In this document: positions 26,179-37,556 of the stretch, piece after piece | Position numbering within the stretch: position 1 is the first letter of the stretch | Layout of the letters: each line of letters begins with the position of its first letter | Assembly: GCF_963924675.1 (NCBI RefSeq) | Contig: NC_089239.1 | Span: 32,759,818 to 32,823,817, forward strand | Direction: 5' to 3' | Source of the DNA: Phocoena phocoena | Taxonomy: Eukaryota > Chordata > Mammalia > Artiodactyla > Phocoenidae | DNA: 64,000 nucleotides | Position numbers and translations under genes: made by a program | The notes under the pieces: model-generated | Told to the model about the DNA's origin: nothing | Databases searched by the model: none | The model's input: only the letters and a program-made list of their open reading frames with translations

Positions 26179-26571
26179 CTAGAGTCTGTCATGTAAATAT
26201 AATGCTTCCATAGTTTCTGGCACTGGATTTTTTTTCCTGTTTTTTTAAAATTTCTTAATCATTCTAATAGGTGTTTGGAACATCAGAAGGACTAATAGGT
26301 GTTTTTTTTAAGTCATCAACAAGAACCTGAAATCCAGAATAGTATTCTACTAAAAAGTTTGTCACTCATTTTGGTTTCTTATTTCTTTCTCATTTCTTCT
26401 CTTTCTTTGAGTGATTTTTTTCCAGAGGCCAACTTTTTAACAGGCTTTCAGGCAAGATACAAACCATAGCTACCCTCAATGTCCTTTGGGGTGCTGATTC
26501 CTATTGCGTTTGATTACATTTCTGATTTTTTTTTTTTTTTTGATTCTTCATTTGGTATAGTTATCACACGT
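25720..26571. repeat. No gene; two TG microsatellites
   Basis: TG runs lie at about 25720-25736 and 26142-26175 (about 17 units). A T run is at 26529-26540. The remainder is AT-rich with nothing recognised. Confidence 0.8.
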
Positions 26572-26586
26572 CCCCTAGACTGTTTT

Positions 26587-26787
26587 ATTTTTTTTTGCGG
26601 TACGCGGGCCTCTCACTGTTGTGTCCTCTCCCATTGCAGAGCACAGGCTCCGGACGCGCAGGCTCAGCGGCCATGGCTCACGGGCCCAGACACTCCATGG
26701 CATGTGGGATCCTCCTGGACCGGAGCACGAACCCATGTCCCCTGCATCGGCAGGCGGACTCTCAACCACTGCGCAACCAGGGAAGCC
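26587..26787 (-). mobile_element. CHR-type SINE, minus strand, 15-bp target duplication
   Basis: A full-length reverse-complement CHR SINE with several substitutions relative to the copies at 8775 and 53000. It is bounded by an exact 15-bp direct repeat, cccctagactgtttt, at 26572-26586 and 26788-26802. The frames 26479-26841, 26575-26769 and 26595-26807 are SINE-derived. Confidence 0.95.
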
Positions 26788-26802
26788 CCCCTAGACTGTT
26801 TT

Positions 26803-27639
26803 TTTAATGATCTCATTTCAAATATGTCCAATGCATGTTAAACACTGCTTCATGGTCACTTCTCCCCTGTTCTTGATCCTGTCTTTCAATGGTGTTAGAA
26901 GAGTCACTCAAGGTCTCCTTCTTTAACAACTTACAGTGAATTTCATCCAAAACCCTGCTGATTTCTGCTGTATTGGCTGGACTAATACTGAGTGTTCCCT
27001 CGGTTTCTGGAATTAACTTCTGTAACTACCTAACATGAAGTAAGTTGTGACATCTAATCCTTCTTTCCTGCCCTTAATATCAACTCTTATCTAAAAGATT
27101 GAAGTCTTCTCGCTTTACATTGGAAAATATATGTATTTCTGAAGATACTTCTTTCTCGCAGCTTAGTTCCACCTGCATTCTTTTTCTGATGATTTTCTTG
27201 AGAGTTTGTGCATATGGATAAAATGTAACTTCCTAGTTTCCAGAAGTGCTGTTTTTCCTAGTTTTAATATTTGTTTCATCAAATGAAACCTAGGAATTTT
27301 GGCAATGCTCATTTCCTAACATTCTTCCACACTATTAGAAAAAGAAAGTACTTTATTATAGCATTTATGTATATCTTTTCCTTCATTGTTTTAATACCAA
27401 GGCTTGCTTTAAATTGTTAATTCATGTATTAATTACAAAGAACTTCTTACTATGGATCTCTGACTCATCTTCAGAAGGTTCCAGGACTACTTAAAGGTGT
27501 AGGGAAATTTCTGCATAGCAGGAGAGTGTGAGTGATGTGTTATATATTTCAATGAAAATAAAATTTACATAAAATTAAATGTATGGACCTTAAGCTTTTA
27601 GTGATTATTATACCGTTTTCATTTTTAGGTTTAAAATAT
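26803..27639. other. AT-rich DNA, no gene recognised
   Basis: Nothing assignable. Part of it may be a decayed extension of the old L1 to the right. Confidence 0.45.
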
Positions 27640-28400
27640 TCACAGTCATAGACACTCATGTAAGAACCACCAAAAACAAACTAAAAGAGATTTCTATCAT
27701 CCTAAAAATTTCCCTTGAGCTTCTTTTCAATCTCCCTCTCCATTTCAATGGCAACCACTTTCTGATTTCTATGACCATTGATTAGATTTACCTTCTCAAA
27801 AAATTCATATAAGTGGAGTTATACGAAAGGTATTTTGGTGTCTTTTTTCTCAACATAGTATTTTTTTTATATTTGTCAATGTCATTGCACGGGCAAATGA
27901 ATTATGTCTGTACAGTAGATTTGAATACCAGGAAAGAGTGTATGAGTAGAGTACACTCTCCCTTTGAGTGTCATTTTTGGGGATATAACACAGTGTGCTC
28001 ATCTGTTCTCCAGTTAGTGGACACTGGGCTGTCTTCAGTTCCTGACTATTTTCAATAAAACTACTGTGAACATTGTTCACATTTCTTGTTGTTGGGAAAT
28101 TTTCATTTTAAACACATAGTTGTGTTATTGAGTCATGGGATAGATTTTATTTAGGTTTCTAAGAAATCACAAAAAGAGTTCTTCAAAGTAGTCATACCAT
28201 TTTATTTTTTAATCAGTGATGTATGAGATTTCCAGTTGCTCTACAACCTCATCTATACCCAGTACATTGGGTATTTTCTGTCTTTTGTTCTATCCATTCT
28301 AACAGATGAGGAATGGCATCTCATGATTTTCATTTGCATCTTCCTGATGACTGATATTATGCAATGCATATATTTCTTCTGTAAAGCTTTTATGAAAATG
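27640..28400 (-). mobile_element. Ancient L1 3' region, minus strand
   Basis: The plus strand follows the reverse complement of an ancient L1 3' UTR and ORF2 tail. Recognisable pieces are 'agtggacactgggctgtctt' (the complement of the 'QPKCPSTDEW' region) and 'tgactattttcaataaaact'. The block 'gagatttccagttgctctac' then 'gaatggcatctcatgatttt' also fits. Frames are destroyed. Confidence 0.6.
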
Positions 28401-29231
28401 CTCCATATTTCAGATTTTCTCAGTTATTTTCAATAGGGACACTCTTGATATTCTGTGACACGTAGTTCTTTGTGTTTAAGGTTTTCCTACATATCGTAGC
28501 ATGTTTGACAGCGTCCATGACTCCTGCACACTAGATGCCAGTAGCACACTCTCTCCGAATGTGAAAACCCAAAATTCTCTAGACGTTACCAAATGTCCCT
28601 TGCTGGGAAACAAATCACCCTTGGTTAGAAACCAGAGCCATTATTTTCTTCATTTTTGCAAATTTTAATAATAGTTCAGTTCTTATACATTATATTATCT
28701 CTAGAATACTGAGCATACATATGGTTGTTATCAGCAGTAAAAAGAGTGATAGATATTTTTAAAGCACTAATGGAAATATCATAGTAAAAACTCACATTAT
28801 CAAAGCTATCAATAGCTATATATCTATATATCAAAATATATGTCAGTATTTTTGACTCACATAAACCCTGAAATTTGACATCTAAAAAACTTTGACATCA
28901 ATGATTACACTGGGAGAAATTTAATATTAGTAGTAGTTATAAATGATGTAATTTCTAGCATATTAAATATTGGATATATCTATTCTCTATATTTTTGCTA
29001 AACTTGCTCTTCCAAGTGGAGTAGAGACTATTATTAAATAAAAGAAAGGTAAAAAGAAGAAGGGGTAGATCGCAGATTTATTCTCAGACAGATCACTCTG
29101 AAGAAAGACTAAATGAGGAAGTTCAGGATCTGGAAAGTTATTCCCATAAAAATTCCCACCGTCTTTTACATCCTAAGTATATGCATATCCCACTGTAAAG
29201 GTATTATACTATATCATTGCAATGATGGCTA
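28401..29231. other. AT-rich DNA, no gene recognised
   Basis: No gene or repeat named. Confidence 0.45.
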
Positions 29232-29587
29232 TGATGGTAATTTTATGCATCAATTTGGCTGGGCCTTGGTGCCAAGACGTGTACTCAAACATTATTCTGG
29301 ATGTTTCTCTCAAGGTTTTTTGGATAAGATTAACATTTAAATCAGTGGATTTTGAGTAAAGCAGGTTGCCCTCCAAGATATGGGTGGGACTCATTCAATC
29401 AGTTGAAGGCCTGAATAGAATGAAAGCCTGACCTCTCCCAAGAAAGAGGGGATTCCCCGGAGCAGAAGGCCTTTGGACTTGAACTATATCATTGGCTCTC
29501 CTGGCTCTCCAGTCTGTCAGCCCACCTTACACATTTTGAAATTGCCAGCCTCCATAATCATGTAAGCTAATTTATCTGACTAATACA
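29232..29587 (+). mobile_element. LTR-like dispersed repeat (MaLR-like), plus strand
   Basis: The sequence runs from 'tgatggtaattttatgcatc' through 'aacattattctggatgtttc', 'cagttgaaggcctgaataga' and 'gccagcctccataatcatgt' to 'gactaataca'. This set of phrases belongs to a widely dispersed mammalian repeat with TG...CA ends and the 'ctaataca' end seen in MaLR LTRs. The exact family is not certain. It contains no coding region. Confidence 0.5.
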
Positions 29588-30061
29588 ATGACCATGATCT
29601 CTTATTTTTCCCTACAGATCTATTGTCCACAGAACTAGAATGTATAGTTTTAAATGTAAAGGTAAAATGTATTGATCCCCTTTTTAAATCGTATAACATC
29701 CTAATAATCCTCTATGCCCATCCTTGTTAGATCCTTTCTTAACTACAACAGCTCATGGTTATGTCATTTGATGTCTGAATTATCACTATTTTGCATGAAA
29801 CACACAATAACATATGCTATAATTTATCTTCTATAATCAGCCTCCCCTCTACTAGATTATAAACTACTCAAAAATCAATAGAAAAATATTTGCTTACGTT
29901 AGCAAAGGAAACAATCTTTCAAACTGAAATGCAACTGTCCCCATTTTCAAAGAATTTACTAAAATATATTCTCTAGAAATTCCTCCCATTTTCTGTCTAA
30001 AAACCATAGATTTAAGTCTAGCATGGTCATGAAACTGTACATTTCATTTCAAAAAAAGAAA
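29588..30061. other. AT-rich DNA, no gene recognised
   Basis: Nothing recognised. It ends in an A-rich run at about 30050. Confidence 0.45.
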
Positions 30062-30842
30062 AGGGGATGTGGCAAAGACGGTAGAGCAGGAGAACCCTGA
30101 GCTCACCTTTCCCCGCGGGCAGACCAAAATTACAGCTACTTGAAGAGCACCTCTTTATGAGAATGAGCTGAAGACTGGCAGAAAAGATTTTCCACAACTA
30201 AAGGTATAAAAAAAGGAGCCACCGTGAGATGGGTGGGAGGAGTGGAGATGCAGTGTGGGCGAGGCTCGCCCCAGGTAAGTCTGGCCCACAAACAGGAGAA
30301 TAATCACAGCTGCTGAGGTTCTCCCCAGGAAGCAAGGGGTCCGATCCCACATTAAGCTCCCAGACCAGGGGTCCTGCACCCAGAAGACAAACCCATAGAA
30401 AGTCTGGCTTTGAAGAGCAGTGGGGCTTGGGTACGAGAGAGCTGGAGGGCTGAAAGAAACAGACTCCGCAATGAAAAGGTGCAAGCAAAATCTCACACGG
30501 CCTGGGTCCCAGCTCAGAGGCAATCACTGGAAAGAAGCCTGGGTCAGACCCACCCGCGATCCTGGAGAGCTTCTTGGACAGGTGGGAGGCAACGGAGACC
30601 CTCCCTGGGGAGATAAATGTTAGCAGCAGCCATTCTGAGGGGCTCGTTCTACCATGAGAACACTGGTGCTGGGAGGCACCGTTTCGGAATCTTTTCTCTG
30701 CCTCTTACTGATAGGGGCTTACCCACCCACCAGTATGCCAGCACCAGTCCTGGGACCCCGAGGTTGCACAACCAGTCATGCAGGGACACGGCCTTGCCCA
30801 CTAGCAGGCTGGCACCAGCCCCTGGCCTTCTCAGCCAGGGTA
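30062..30842 (+). mobile_element. Orphan L1 5' UTR (promoter region) fragment
   Basis: A GC-rich block. Its start ('ggcaaagacggtagagcagg') parallels the start of the L1 5' UTR at 62903 ('caacatggcggagtagaagg'). A later part, 'gagccaccgtgagatgggtg', parallels 'gaagccacaatgagacggta' at 63052. Repeated phrases of 'cagcaccag' and 'ggttgcacaaccagtcatgc' near 30740-30790 also fit an old L1 5' UTR. It is followed by AT-rich DNA, not by ORF1. The frames in it (30155-30523, 30198-30527 and others) are not supported as genes. Confidence 0.6.
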
Positions 30843-32655
30843 TATAATTGTGTTCTCCTGTAGGAATAATAACAGAAATCTGTGGTCATTTAGCTAACAG
30901 TCACATTGAGGCTTTTCTCTCTTTATTTGATATGTTTCTACTTTTCATTCTTCCAATTCCCTAATGAAAGGCAAAAAAAAAATTATGATCTTAATCTGTA
31001 CTTCTTTTTACACATATAGATTTTTGCAAACTATAACCGTCATTTTCAACTCAATGGCCATAGCTAAGCGTTTAAGCTAAGTCTAGTTTATTAACTCTTA
31101 AATAAGAAATTTCAATTTTTACTTATCTAAGTTCTTTCAGGAAATGGATTTGATCTAATTCTGTATTGGCAGATAGTCATTTAATTAGTTTGGGTGCCAC
31201 AATTGACTATTTTAGCACCTACAGCAGTCCTAGAAATAGTGTGAATGAGCTGGGGAGAAGCAGCTTGTAAGCACTCTGAGCTAATGCTACGATAGTCCCA
31301 GATATAAAAGCAGGTGGTTTTCTAATATAAATATGGATATACTAAATCCGTTTTATCTACATAAACTAACATAGTGGTCCAATAAGAAAAAAATAGTTAA
31401 AACAGAGTACCTTAATCAAAAGTTTGCTGTATTTTTTTCAAAGACAGATTACCTGATGATTTCGACCCAGTTGGACTGGCTTAGACTCACATAGATTGAT
31501 GTGAAACTGTGACAAAATGTTCATTTTACACGTTTAATTTAACTTGAAGTAGAATGTAAGTTGGATCTTAATTCAGACCAATATTTTAATCATTACAGAG
31601 TTCTCTAGAGTGCTGATTTGTCTCAGACAAATGGTCCGCTTTTAAAATGCTTCCTCATTGGTAAATATTCAGGTTAAGAAATATATTTTTCTGTTTTGGA
31701 TTTTATGCCGTACAAATTGTTCAACTGAGGTTTACTCCTAATACCTGACAGCATTAGCATTAAAACATGCATATTTTAGAGGCAAACTTAGGGTTTGCTG
31801 AAAGCTCTAAATATTAAAGTCAAAAATGACACCTTATTTTAGGATATTATTCATGACCAGGAAAATCTGGTAAGCAACTACACCCTACAGACAAGTTTTA
31901 CTGACGGTTTATACGGGGTCCACAATGTAATGTTACACAATTTACAGTACTGGAAGAACTGACACTAGGGACGTGATATAGAAAAATATATTATGAACTA
32001 TAATTACATTCATTTGGTAAGATTATGAATTAAGGATGATTTAAAAACAAGCATACTTGTGAAGAGAGTAAGAATTCTAATACCATGGCTATAGTCTCAG
32101 TCTTATTAGGGTAATGTAAGTCTAGACAGGACAGAAAAATAATGCAAAGGGATTTTTTTTAATAAACTACATATGTGCCAGACACATAATCTCATTTAAA
32201 TGTCTTACAAGCCTTGCCAAGCAAGGTGAAACAAAATAGAGCAAAACAGAACAAAGGTTCTTGGTGATTTTAAGTAAGTTGCTTAAAATCACACAATTCA
32301 CTTTCATACTATCCTGTATTTCTTCACAGTACTTAAAACAATCCCATTTGATCAATAATTAAGTCATAAATTGTCACCTAAAAGTCCGTGTGCTCTGGGG
32401 GAATGCCAACTCCATGGCTACTTTGTATTCCTCAGAATCTAGTCCTGTGTCTTCTCTTGTTAAATATTTGTTGCATAAATAAACGGCCATTTTAGGAGGG
32501 CGAACAGATAGATCAAAAGGAAATAAGAAAATGTGACTTAGAATTTTAGCAAGGGTCGATAGGATGGGGCATCTCATAATACTTTTTCAAATCCAGGCAT
32601 CTTAAAGATTTCCTCTATTTTCTATTTTAATTTCCACATGTTAGCTTATTTTCCT
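30843..32655. other. AT-rich DNA, no gene; weak MIR-like piece
   Basis: No gene recognised. A weak reverse-complement MIR-like stretch lies near 32165-32290 ('gtgccagacacataatctca', then 'taagtaagttgcttaaaatc'). The remainder is unassigned. Confidence 0.45.
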
Positions 32656-33109
32656 CCTATATTAGATTTCTGAGGCTGCTGTACCAAATAATCATAAACT
32701 TGATGGTATAAAACAACCGAAATTTACTCCCTCACAGTTCTGGAGGGCAGAAGGCTGAGATCAATGTACCTCTGGGGGAAGACTGCTCCTTGCCCCTCTA
32801 GCTTCAGTGGCTGCCGGCATCCCCTGGCTTCTGCCTGCATCACTCTAATCTCTGCCTCCATCTTCACACAACCTTCACTGCCCTGTGTTGTGTGTCAAAG
32901 CTCGTTTGCTTTTCTCCTATAAGGACACTTGTGATGGCTTTAGGGGCCACCTGGGTAACCCAAAACACTCCCCACGTGTCAAGATCCATAACTGAATCAC
33001 GTTGCAAAGACCTTTTTCCGCACAAGTTAACATTTAAAGGTTCCAACCATTAGGACCTGCAATCTTTGAGCAGACGTTATTCGGCCTACGATTCCTCCCT
33101 TACATAACA
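32656..33109 (-). mobile_element. MLT1-like (MaLR) solo LTR, minus strand
   Basis: The plus strand runs 'attagatttctgaggctgct', 'cacagttctggagggcagaa', 'gcttttctcctataaggaca' and 'gcaaagacctttttccgcac' to an end near 'tacataaca'. This is the reverse complement of the MLT1 LTR pattern (tgttatgga...ctaata). It is an old endogenous retrovirus-like solo LTR with no internal coding sequence beside it. The 60-codon minus frame at 32864-33046 is inside it and is not a gene. Confidence 0.8.
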
Positions 33110-33754
33110 CAGCACTAAATATTTTGAGAAGTTTCCATTTGCAGATCCTGGTTCAAAAAATTAAGCTTACAGAAAAACGCACACGAAAGTTGTTAAATAA
33201 AAGTCTGTCCTTGGACCATGCGAACAATTAACTTCTGTGGACACATTAATTTGGGTTGACAAGAGTTAAGAAAGAGAGCTTGGGAAACTGTGGAGGTGTT
33301 GTCACTGACATCAAAAATGCGTGTGAAATTTCCCATCATCCCTTATTCCACTTACTGGGAAATAGTTAAGATCTTGCGTGCACAGTAGTAATTATTCCTC
33401 ATGACTTCCCTTAAACTCACACCTTACTCAAATGTCTCATCTCTATTTCTCACTGTAAAACCATTTTCACTTCTGACTCTATATTTGTTAACCTTACCCT
33501 GAAGAGAGAACAGAGAGAGAAAACTGACTAAAGCAAATGATTGACCTATTTATTGCCTGAATAAATGAAAACAGAAAGAGAAATCAGAAGCTCCCAAATT
33601 ATGCCTTTCCTGAAAAACAGAATAAGTTATAATATTGCTCTTTGTGAAATTGATAATTAATTGAGAAATAAAGGACTTTTTTGGTTTACCATAAGAGATA
33701 TATAATATTGATGGCAATAATCTCATTGAGGTTCTCATAAAATTAACAGATTTT
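33110..33754. other. AT-rich DNA, no gene recognised
   Basis: Nothing assignable. Confidence 0.45.
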
Positions 33755-34185
33755 TAAAATACTATTTTGATGCCCACTACTGGCAAATTGCTGCTGAGAT
33801 TTTCAAGGCAGCATCATCACCTGGGCCTCTTGGAAAGTTTGCTACGAGCGAAGCCAGCCACCATGAAAGACGTCCAAATCCCTGAGACCAACACGCAGCG
33901 AAAAAGTCCAAGTTAGCCTTTTAGAAAAGCCATGTTGAAAGAGAGATGCCTGGCTAGATATTAACTTGTCCAGCCATCCCAGCTCAAATGTCAGAGATAC
34001 GAATAAAAAGCCTTTAGATGATTCCATTCCCACCCATTATCTTACTGTCACCTCAGGAGGGATCCCAGGTGAGAACCATCTGCCTGAGTCCAAACCCCAA
34101 AACTGTAAGAGATTATAATACATTGTGACTTTCAGTTTCTAAACTTTGGGGGTGATTTTTTATATAGTAATAGATAATTAGAGCA
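33755..34185 (+). mobile_element. Probable old LTR (MaLR-like), plus strand
   Basis: The phrases 'gctacgagcgaagccagcca', 'ccatcccagctcaaatgtca' and the end 'gtaatagataattagagcac' recall MLT1-class LTRs, whose 3' ends read like 'gcaatagataactgatac'. It is diverged, and the ends are approximate. Confidence 0.4.
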
Positions 34186-34194
34186 CACCCGCTT

Positions 34195-34330
34195 TCCACA
34201 GATGAGGATGTTGTGGCTCAGAAAATTTAAGTAAATTGTCTAAGGTCACATAAAAATGTAGGTAATAAATGTGGGAGTCAAAACTAGCTTTTTCATTAGA
34301 ATATATTTCCATGCCCCACCATACACTCTA
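34195..34330 (-). mobile_element. MIR SINE fragment, minus strand
   Basis: 'agatgaggatgttgtggctc', 'aagtaaattgtctaaggtca' and 'aatgtgggagtcaaaactag' follow the reverse-complement MIR pattern in order. A second, weaker MIR/L2-like piece lies at about 34490-34620 ('actaaatactagacacttcg' then 'aatatctcattaaatattct'). Confidence 0.6.
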
Positions 34331-34689
34331 TCTCGTTTGCACGTCTCAGCTTTGTTGCTTCCTTTCTCTTTCGTTGTTAGCAAGCTACTGAGGTCTTATC
34401 GTGCCATGAACTAGTTTCTTCCTCTACACACTCTTCTCTTCTCTTCTCCTCCTCCTTCATGATCATAATCATCTTCATCATAACTCTAACAGCCTACAGT
34501 TAGTAAGTCTGAACTAAATACTAGACACTTCGCATAGAACATGTGAAAAAAACTTTGTACCTAATATCTCATTAAATATTCTCACACACCATCCTACATA
34601 TCACAGTCAAATTATCGTCACTAGATTCTGCATTTAATATAACCCACTTTGCTTAAAATTTTCCCTTTTTCTGGCCGGGGGGGATAGAT

Positions 34690-36110
34690 GTCATTGTATT
34701 TTTTTATTCGAAAAGGCAAGGTGGAAAATAAACACGGATACAACACAATTTCAGGTAGTGATAAGTACCATGAAAAAATAATGAATAAATGTAGTGATGC
34801 CAGAAAGAACATAATGCCCAGGGTACACTGTGGTCAGGAGACTACTTTGGGTATAGTGGAAAGATAGGGCTCTCTGAGAAGGTAACAATTATGCTGAGAT
34901 TGGAAAGATGGAATTGAGCTCACCAAATTAAGATCAAGGAGAAGAGTGCTCCAAGCAATGGACATAACCAGTGCAAAGACCCTGAGCCTTAAAAAGCGTA
35001 AGTTCAACATACTAAAATAATGTCTATTTGCATGGAAAATATGATTAAGGAGAAAACAGTAATAAAAATATTGGAAAGGTGATAAGGGGCTGATTTATGT
35101 TGGGCATTGCAGTCATGGGGAATTTGGCTTTTATTCCTAGTATATCAAGAAGGCATGGGGCTCCCCTGGTGGCACAGTGGTTAAGAATCTGCCTTCCAAT
35201 GCAGGGGACACGGGTTCGAGCCCTGGTCCAGGAAGATCCCACATGCCGTGGAGCAACTAAGCCCATGCGCCACAGCTACTGAGCCTGCGCTCTAGAGCCC
35301 GTGAGCCACAACTACTGAGCCTGCGCTCTAGATCCCGCGAGCCATGACTGAGCCCGCGTGCCACAACTACTGAAGCCCGCACACCTAGAGCCCGTGACCC
35401 GCAACAAGAGAAGCCACCGGAATGAGAAGCTCACGCATCGCGACAGAGAGCAGCTCCCGCTCGCCGCAACTAGAGAAAGCCCGCACAAAGCAACGAAGAC
35501 CCAATGCAGCCAAAAATAAAATAAAATAAAATAAATAAATTTATAAAAAGGCATGAAGTTACTATAGAAAAGGGTTAGTGTGCTATCATTTTAACTGCTA
35601 TTTAGAAAGGCAAATGCAGAAGCAGGGAGACCAGTCCGAAGCAGACTCTCGCAGAGTTGAGGTGAGAGCTGACAGTAGCTTGGAAATAGGGTGGTGGCAC
35701 TTGACGACAATTTGTTAGAATCAATAGGATATTCTGATTGACTGGATCTGTGGAATGAGGAAAGGAAGAGATCAAGGAGAATCTCCAGGCCTTTGCTGCA
35801 AGGAGATGTGGAAGGCAGGTCCCCTTTTTAGTACTTAGATTCGGTGACTGGAGGAGGAAAAGTCTGTGAAGAGCTCTGTTTTATTGAGTTTAAGAGGCCT
35901 ATTAAAATCCCATACATTAATTTAATTGTTTAGGCAGTAGAGATGTGGTCTTACCAGGAGATGGATGTTTGGGAAACATCCACAGGTAGAGCCACAGGGC
36001 TGAATGTAATCACTTTAGATGAAAGACAGAAAAGGTGGCCCCAGGATGATTCCTGAGGAATGAATGTGAAGGGTGAGACTGTGGAGCCTGGAGGAGCCAG
36101 AAGAGGGAGA
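34690..36110 (-). mobile_element. Ancient L2-like repeat, minus strand, split by a SINE
   Basis: 'aatttcaggtagtgataagt', 'ctctgagaaggtaacaatta', 'gtgcaaagaccctgagcctt' and, beyond the SINE, 'gaagcagggagaccagtccg' and 'ttggaaatagggtggtggca' occur in the order known from long reverse-complement copies of an ancient mammal-wide repeat. I place the first part in L2 and am unsure of the family of the second. It is one older unit cut by the CHR SINE at 35158-35547. Confidence 0.5.
35158..35547 (+). mobile_element. Long CHR-related SINE with internal tandem units, plus strand
   Basis: It starts 'gggctcccctggtggcacag' with A-box-like and B-box-like (ggttcgagccc) pol III promoter blocks, and ends in a (TAAAA)n/(TAAA)n tail. 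It is about 390 bp, roughly twice the other copies. The extra length comes partly from three to four imperfect copies of a unit of about 36 bp, 'gagccacaactactgagcct' plus 'gcgctctaga', between about 35269 and 35400. An 8-bp direct repeat, aaggcatg, flanks it (35150-35157 and 35548-35555). Confidence 0.88.
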
Positions 36111-36337
36111 GGGAAGAAAAGAGAAAGTATGGTAAGAAAATCTAGACCTACGTTTTCTCAGAATCAAGTAACTGATTATCTGAATTTTCCATGTTCTTTG
36201 AGTGTGTGCATGTATGCCTGCGTTTGTGGGTGTGTTTATATAGTTTTGATATTTAGACCATATTGAAGGCCAGCAAGTGTTAGTCTGTTGTAGCCTCATG
36301 AAGGACTGAGTTCTAAATAACTCTACATTAAACTATT

Positions 36338-36653
36338 ACTTTTTAAATTTTATTTATTTATTTATTTTTATTTTTGGCTGTGTTGGGTCTTCATTGCTAT
36401 GTGCGGGCTTCCTCTAGTTGTGGCGAGTGGAGGCTACTCTTCGTTGCGGTGTGCAGGTTTCTCATTGCGGTGGCTTCTCTTGTTGTGGAGCACAGGCTCT
36501 AGGCACGCAGGCTTCAGAAGTTGTGGCTCAGTAGTTGTGGCGCAAGGGCTTAGTTGCTCCGTGGCATGTGGGATCTTCCCGGACGAGAGCTCGACCCCAT
36601 GTCCCCTGCATTGGCAGGCAGATTCTTAACCACTGTGCCACCAGGGAAGCCCC
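36338..36653 (-). mobile_element. Long CHR-related SINE, minus strand
   Basis: A reverse-complement copy starting with a (TTTA)n tail (36345-36370) and 'ggctgtgttgggtcttcatt', ending 'ccaccagggaagcccc'. It is flanked by attaaactatt at 36327-36337 and 36657-36667. It resembles the copy at 35158 more than the 200-bp copies. The 76-codon frame at 36399-36629 is SINE sequence. Confidence 0.88.
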
Positions 36654-37322
36654 TCTATTAAACTATTTTTCTACTAGATAGATTGAGAATTTCTGGAATT
36701 ATCATGGATACTCTAGTCTCTGCATAGGCCCTGAGTGGAACGCTCTTAAGCCATCACTTTTCTTACACCCACTCAACAGTTAAGTCCAGGCTTATGCCTC
36801 ATTTGCTCTATAAATACTGCACATTCTGCCGGAGCAGTCTACTTGACACGCCCACACTTAGACTCTACAGGAAGGCCTGGGGCAGACAGGCAGCTGACTG
36901 GAGCAGCAATCTGTACAGAATATTCAAACACCACTGCAACTCTGAAATATGGTTGCAGATCAATTCAGGTTTCCACAAGAAATTCCTCAAAACATACATT
37001 GTTCCTTTCCATCAAAGTAGATAAATCTCTCAAATGAAAAAAAATTTTAAAAGAAAAAAAGAAAAAGAACCCCTACTTCCAAGTATAGACCTATAGCTTT
37101 TGATTTTTTTTTTCCTTTTCTTTCTTGATTGTGAAGTAGAAGGTGCTAGTGGCTGACGAACAACCCCTTTTCTGTCAACTCATCTATCAGTCTGGAGTTG
37201 GTTAAAATACAGAAGCCAACAGTGTGTGCCATAATTAAGTGGGAATGAGAGATTTATTTAATTTAAAATGATTTTTCGGTATGCTTCATACTCATATTTT
37301 GTTTGAAAACTAGAATATAATA
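36654..37322. other. No gene recognised
   Basis: Unassigned AT-rich DNA up to the TA target site of the mariner at 37321-37322. Overlapping frames at 36794-37024 and 36843-37037 are short and without a known domain. Confidence 0.45.
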
Positions 37323-37556
37323 TTGGGTTGGCCAAAAGGTTCATTCGGTTTTTTCGTAAGATGGCTCTAGTAGCACTCAGTTGTCTTTAACTTCATTCGA
37401 AACAATTTTGTTAGATTGTACGTGACAGCTGTCATACCAAGCATGCATTTAAAAAAAGACTCATCAAAATTGGTGAATTTTTTGTTGCCATTTTAATATT
37501 GAAGATGGAAGAAAAAAGCAACATTTTCAGCATATTATGCTTTATTATTTCAAGAA

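Noticed and set aside
30155..30527. Overlapping minus-strand frames of 122 and 109 codons
   Set aside because: They lie antisense in an L1 5' UTR-like block whose higher GC content makes long frames likely. No domain.
35158..35260. tRNA gene
   Set aside because: The A-box-like and B-box-like blocks are those of a tRNA-derived SINE. It has a SINE body, an A-rich tail and target duplication, and I see no intact cloverleaf.
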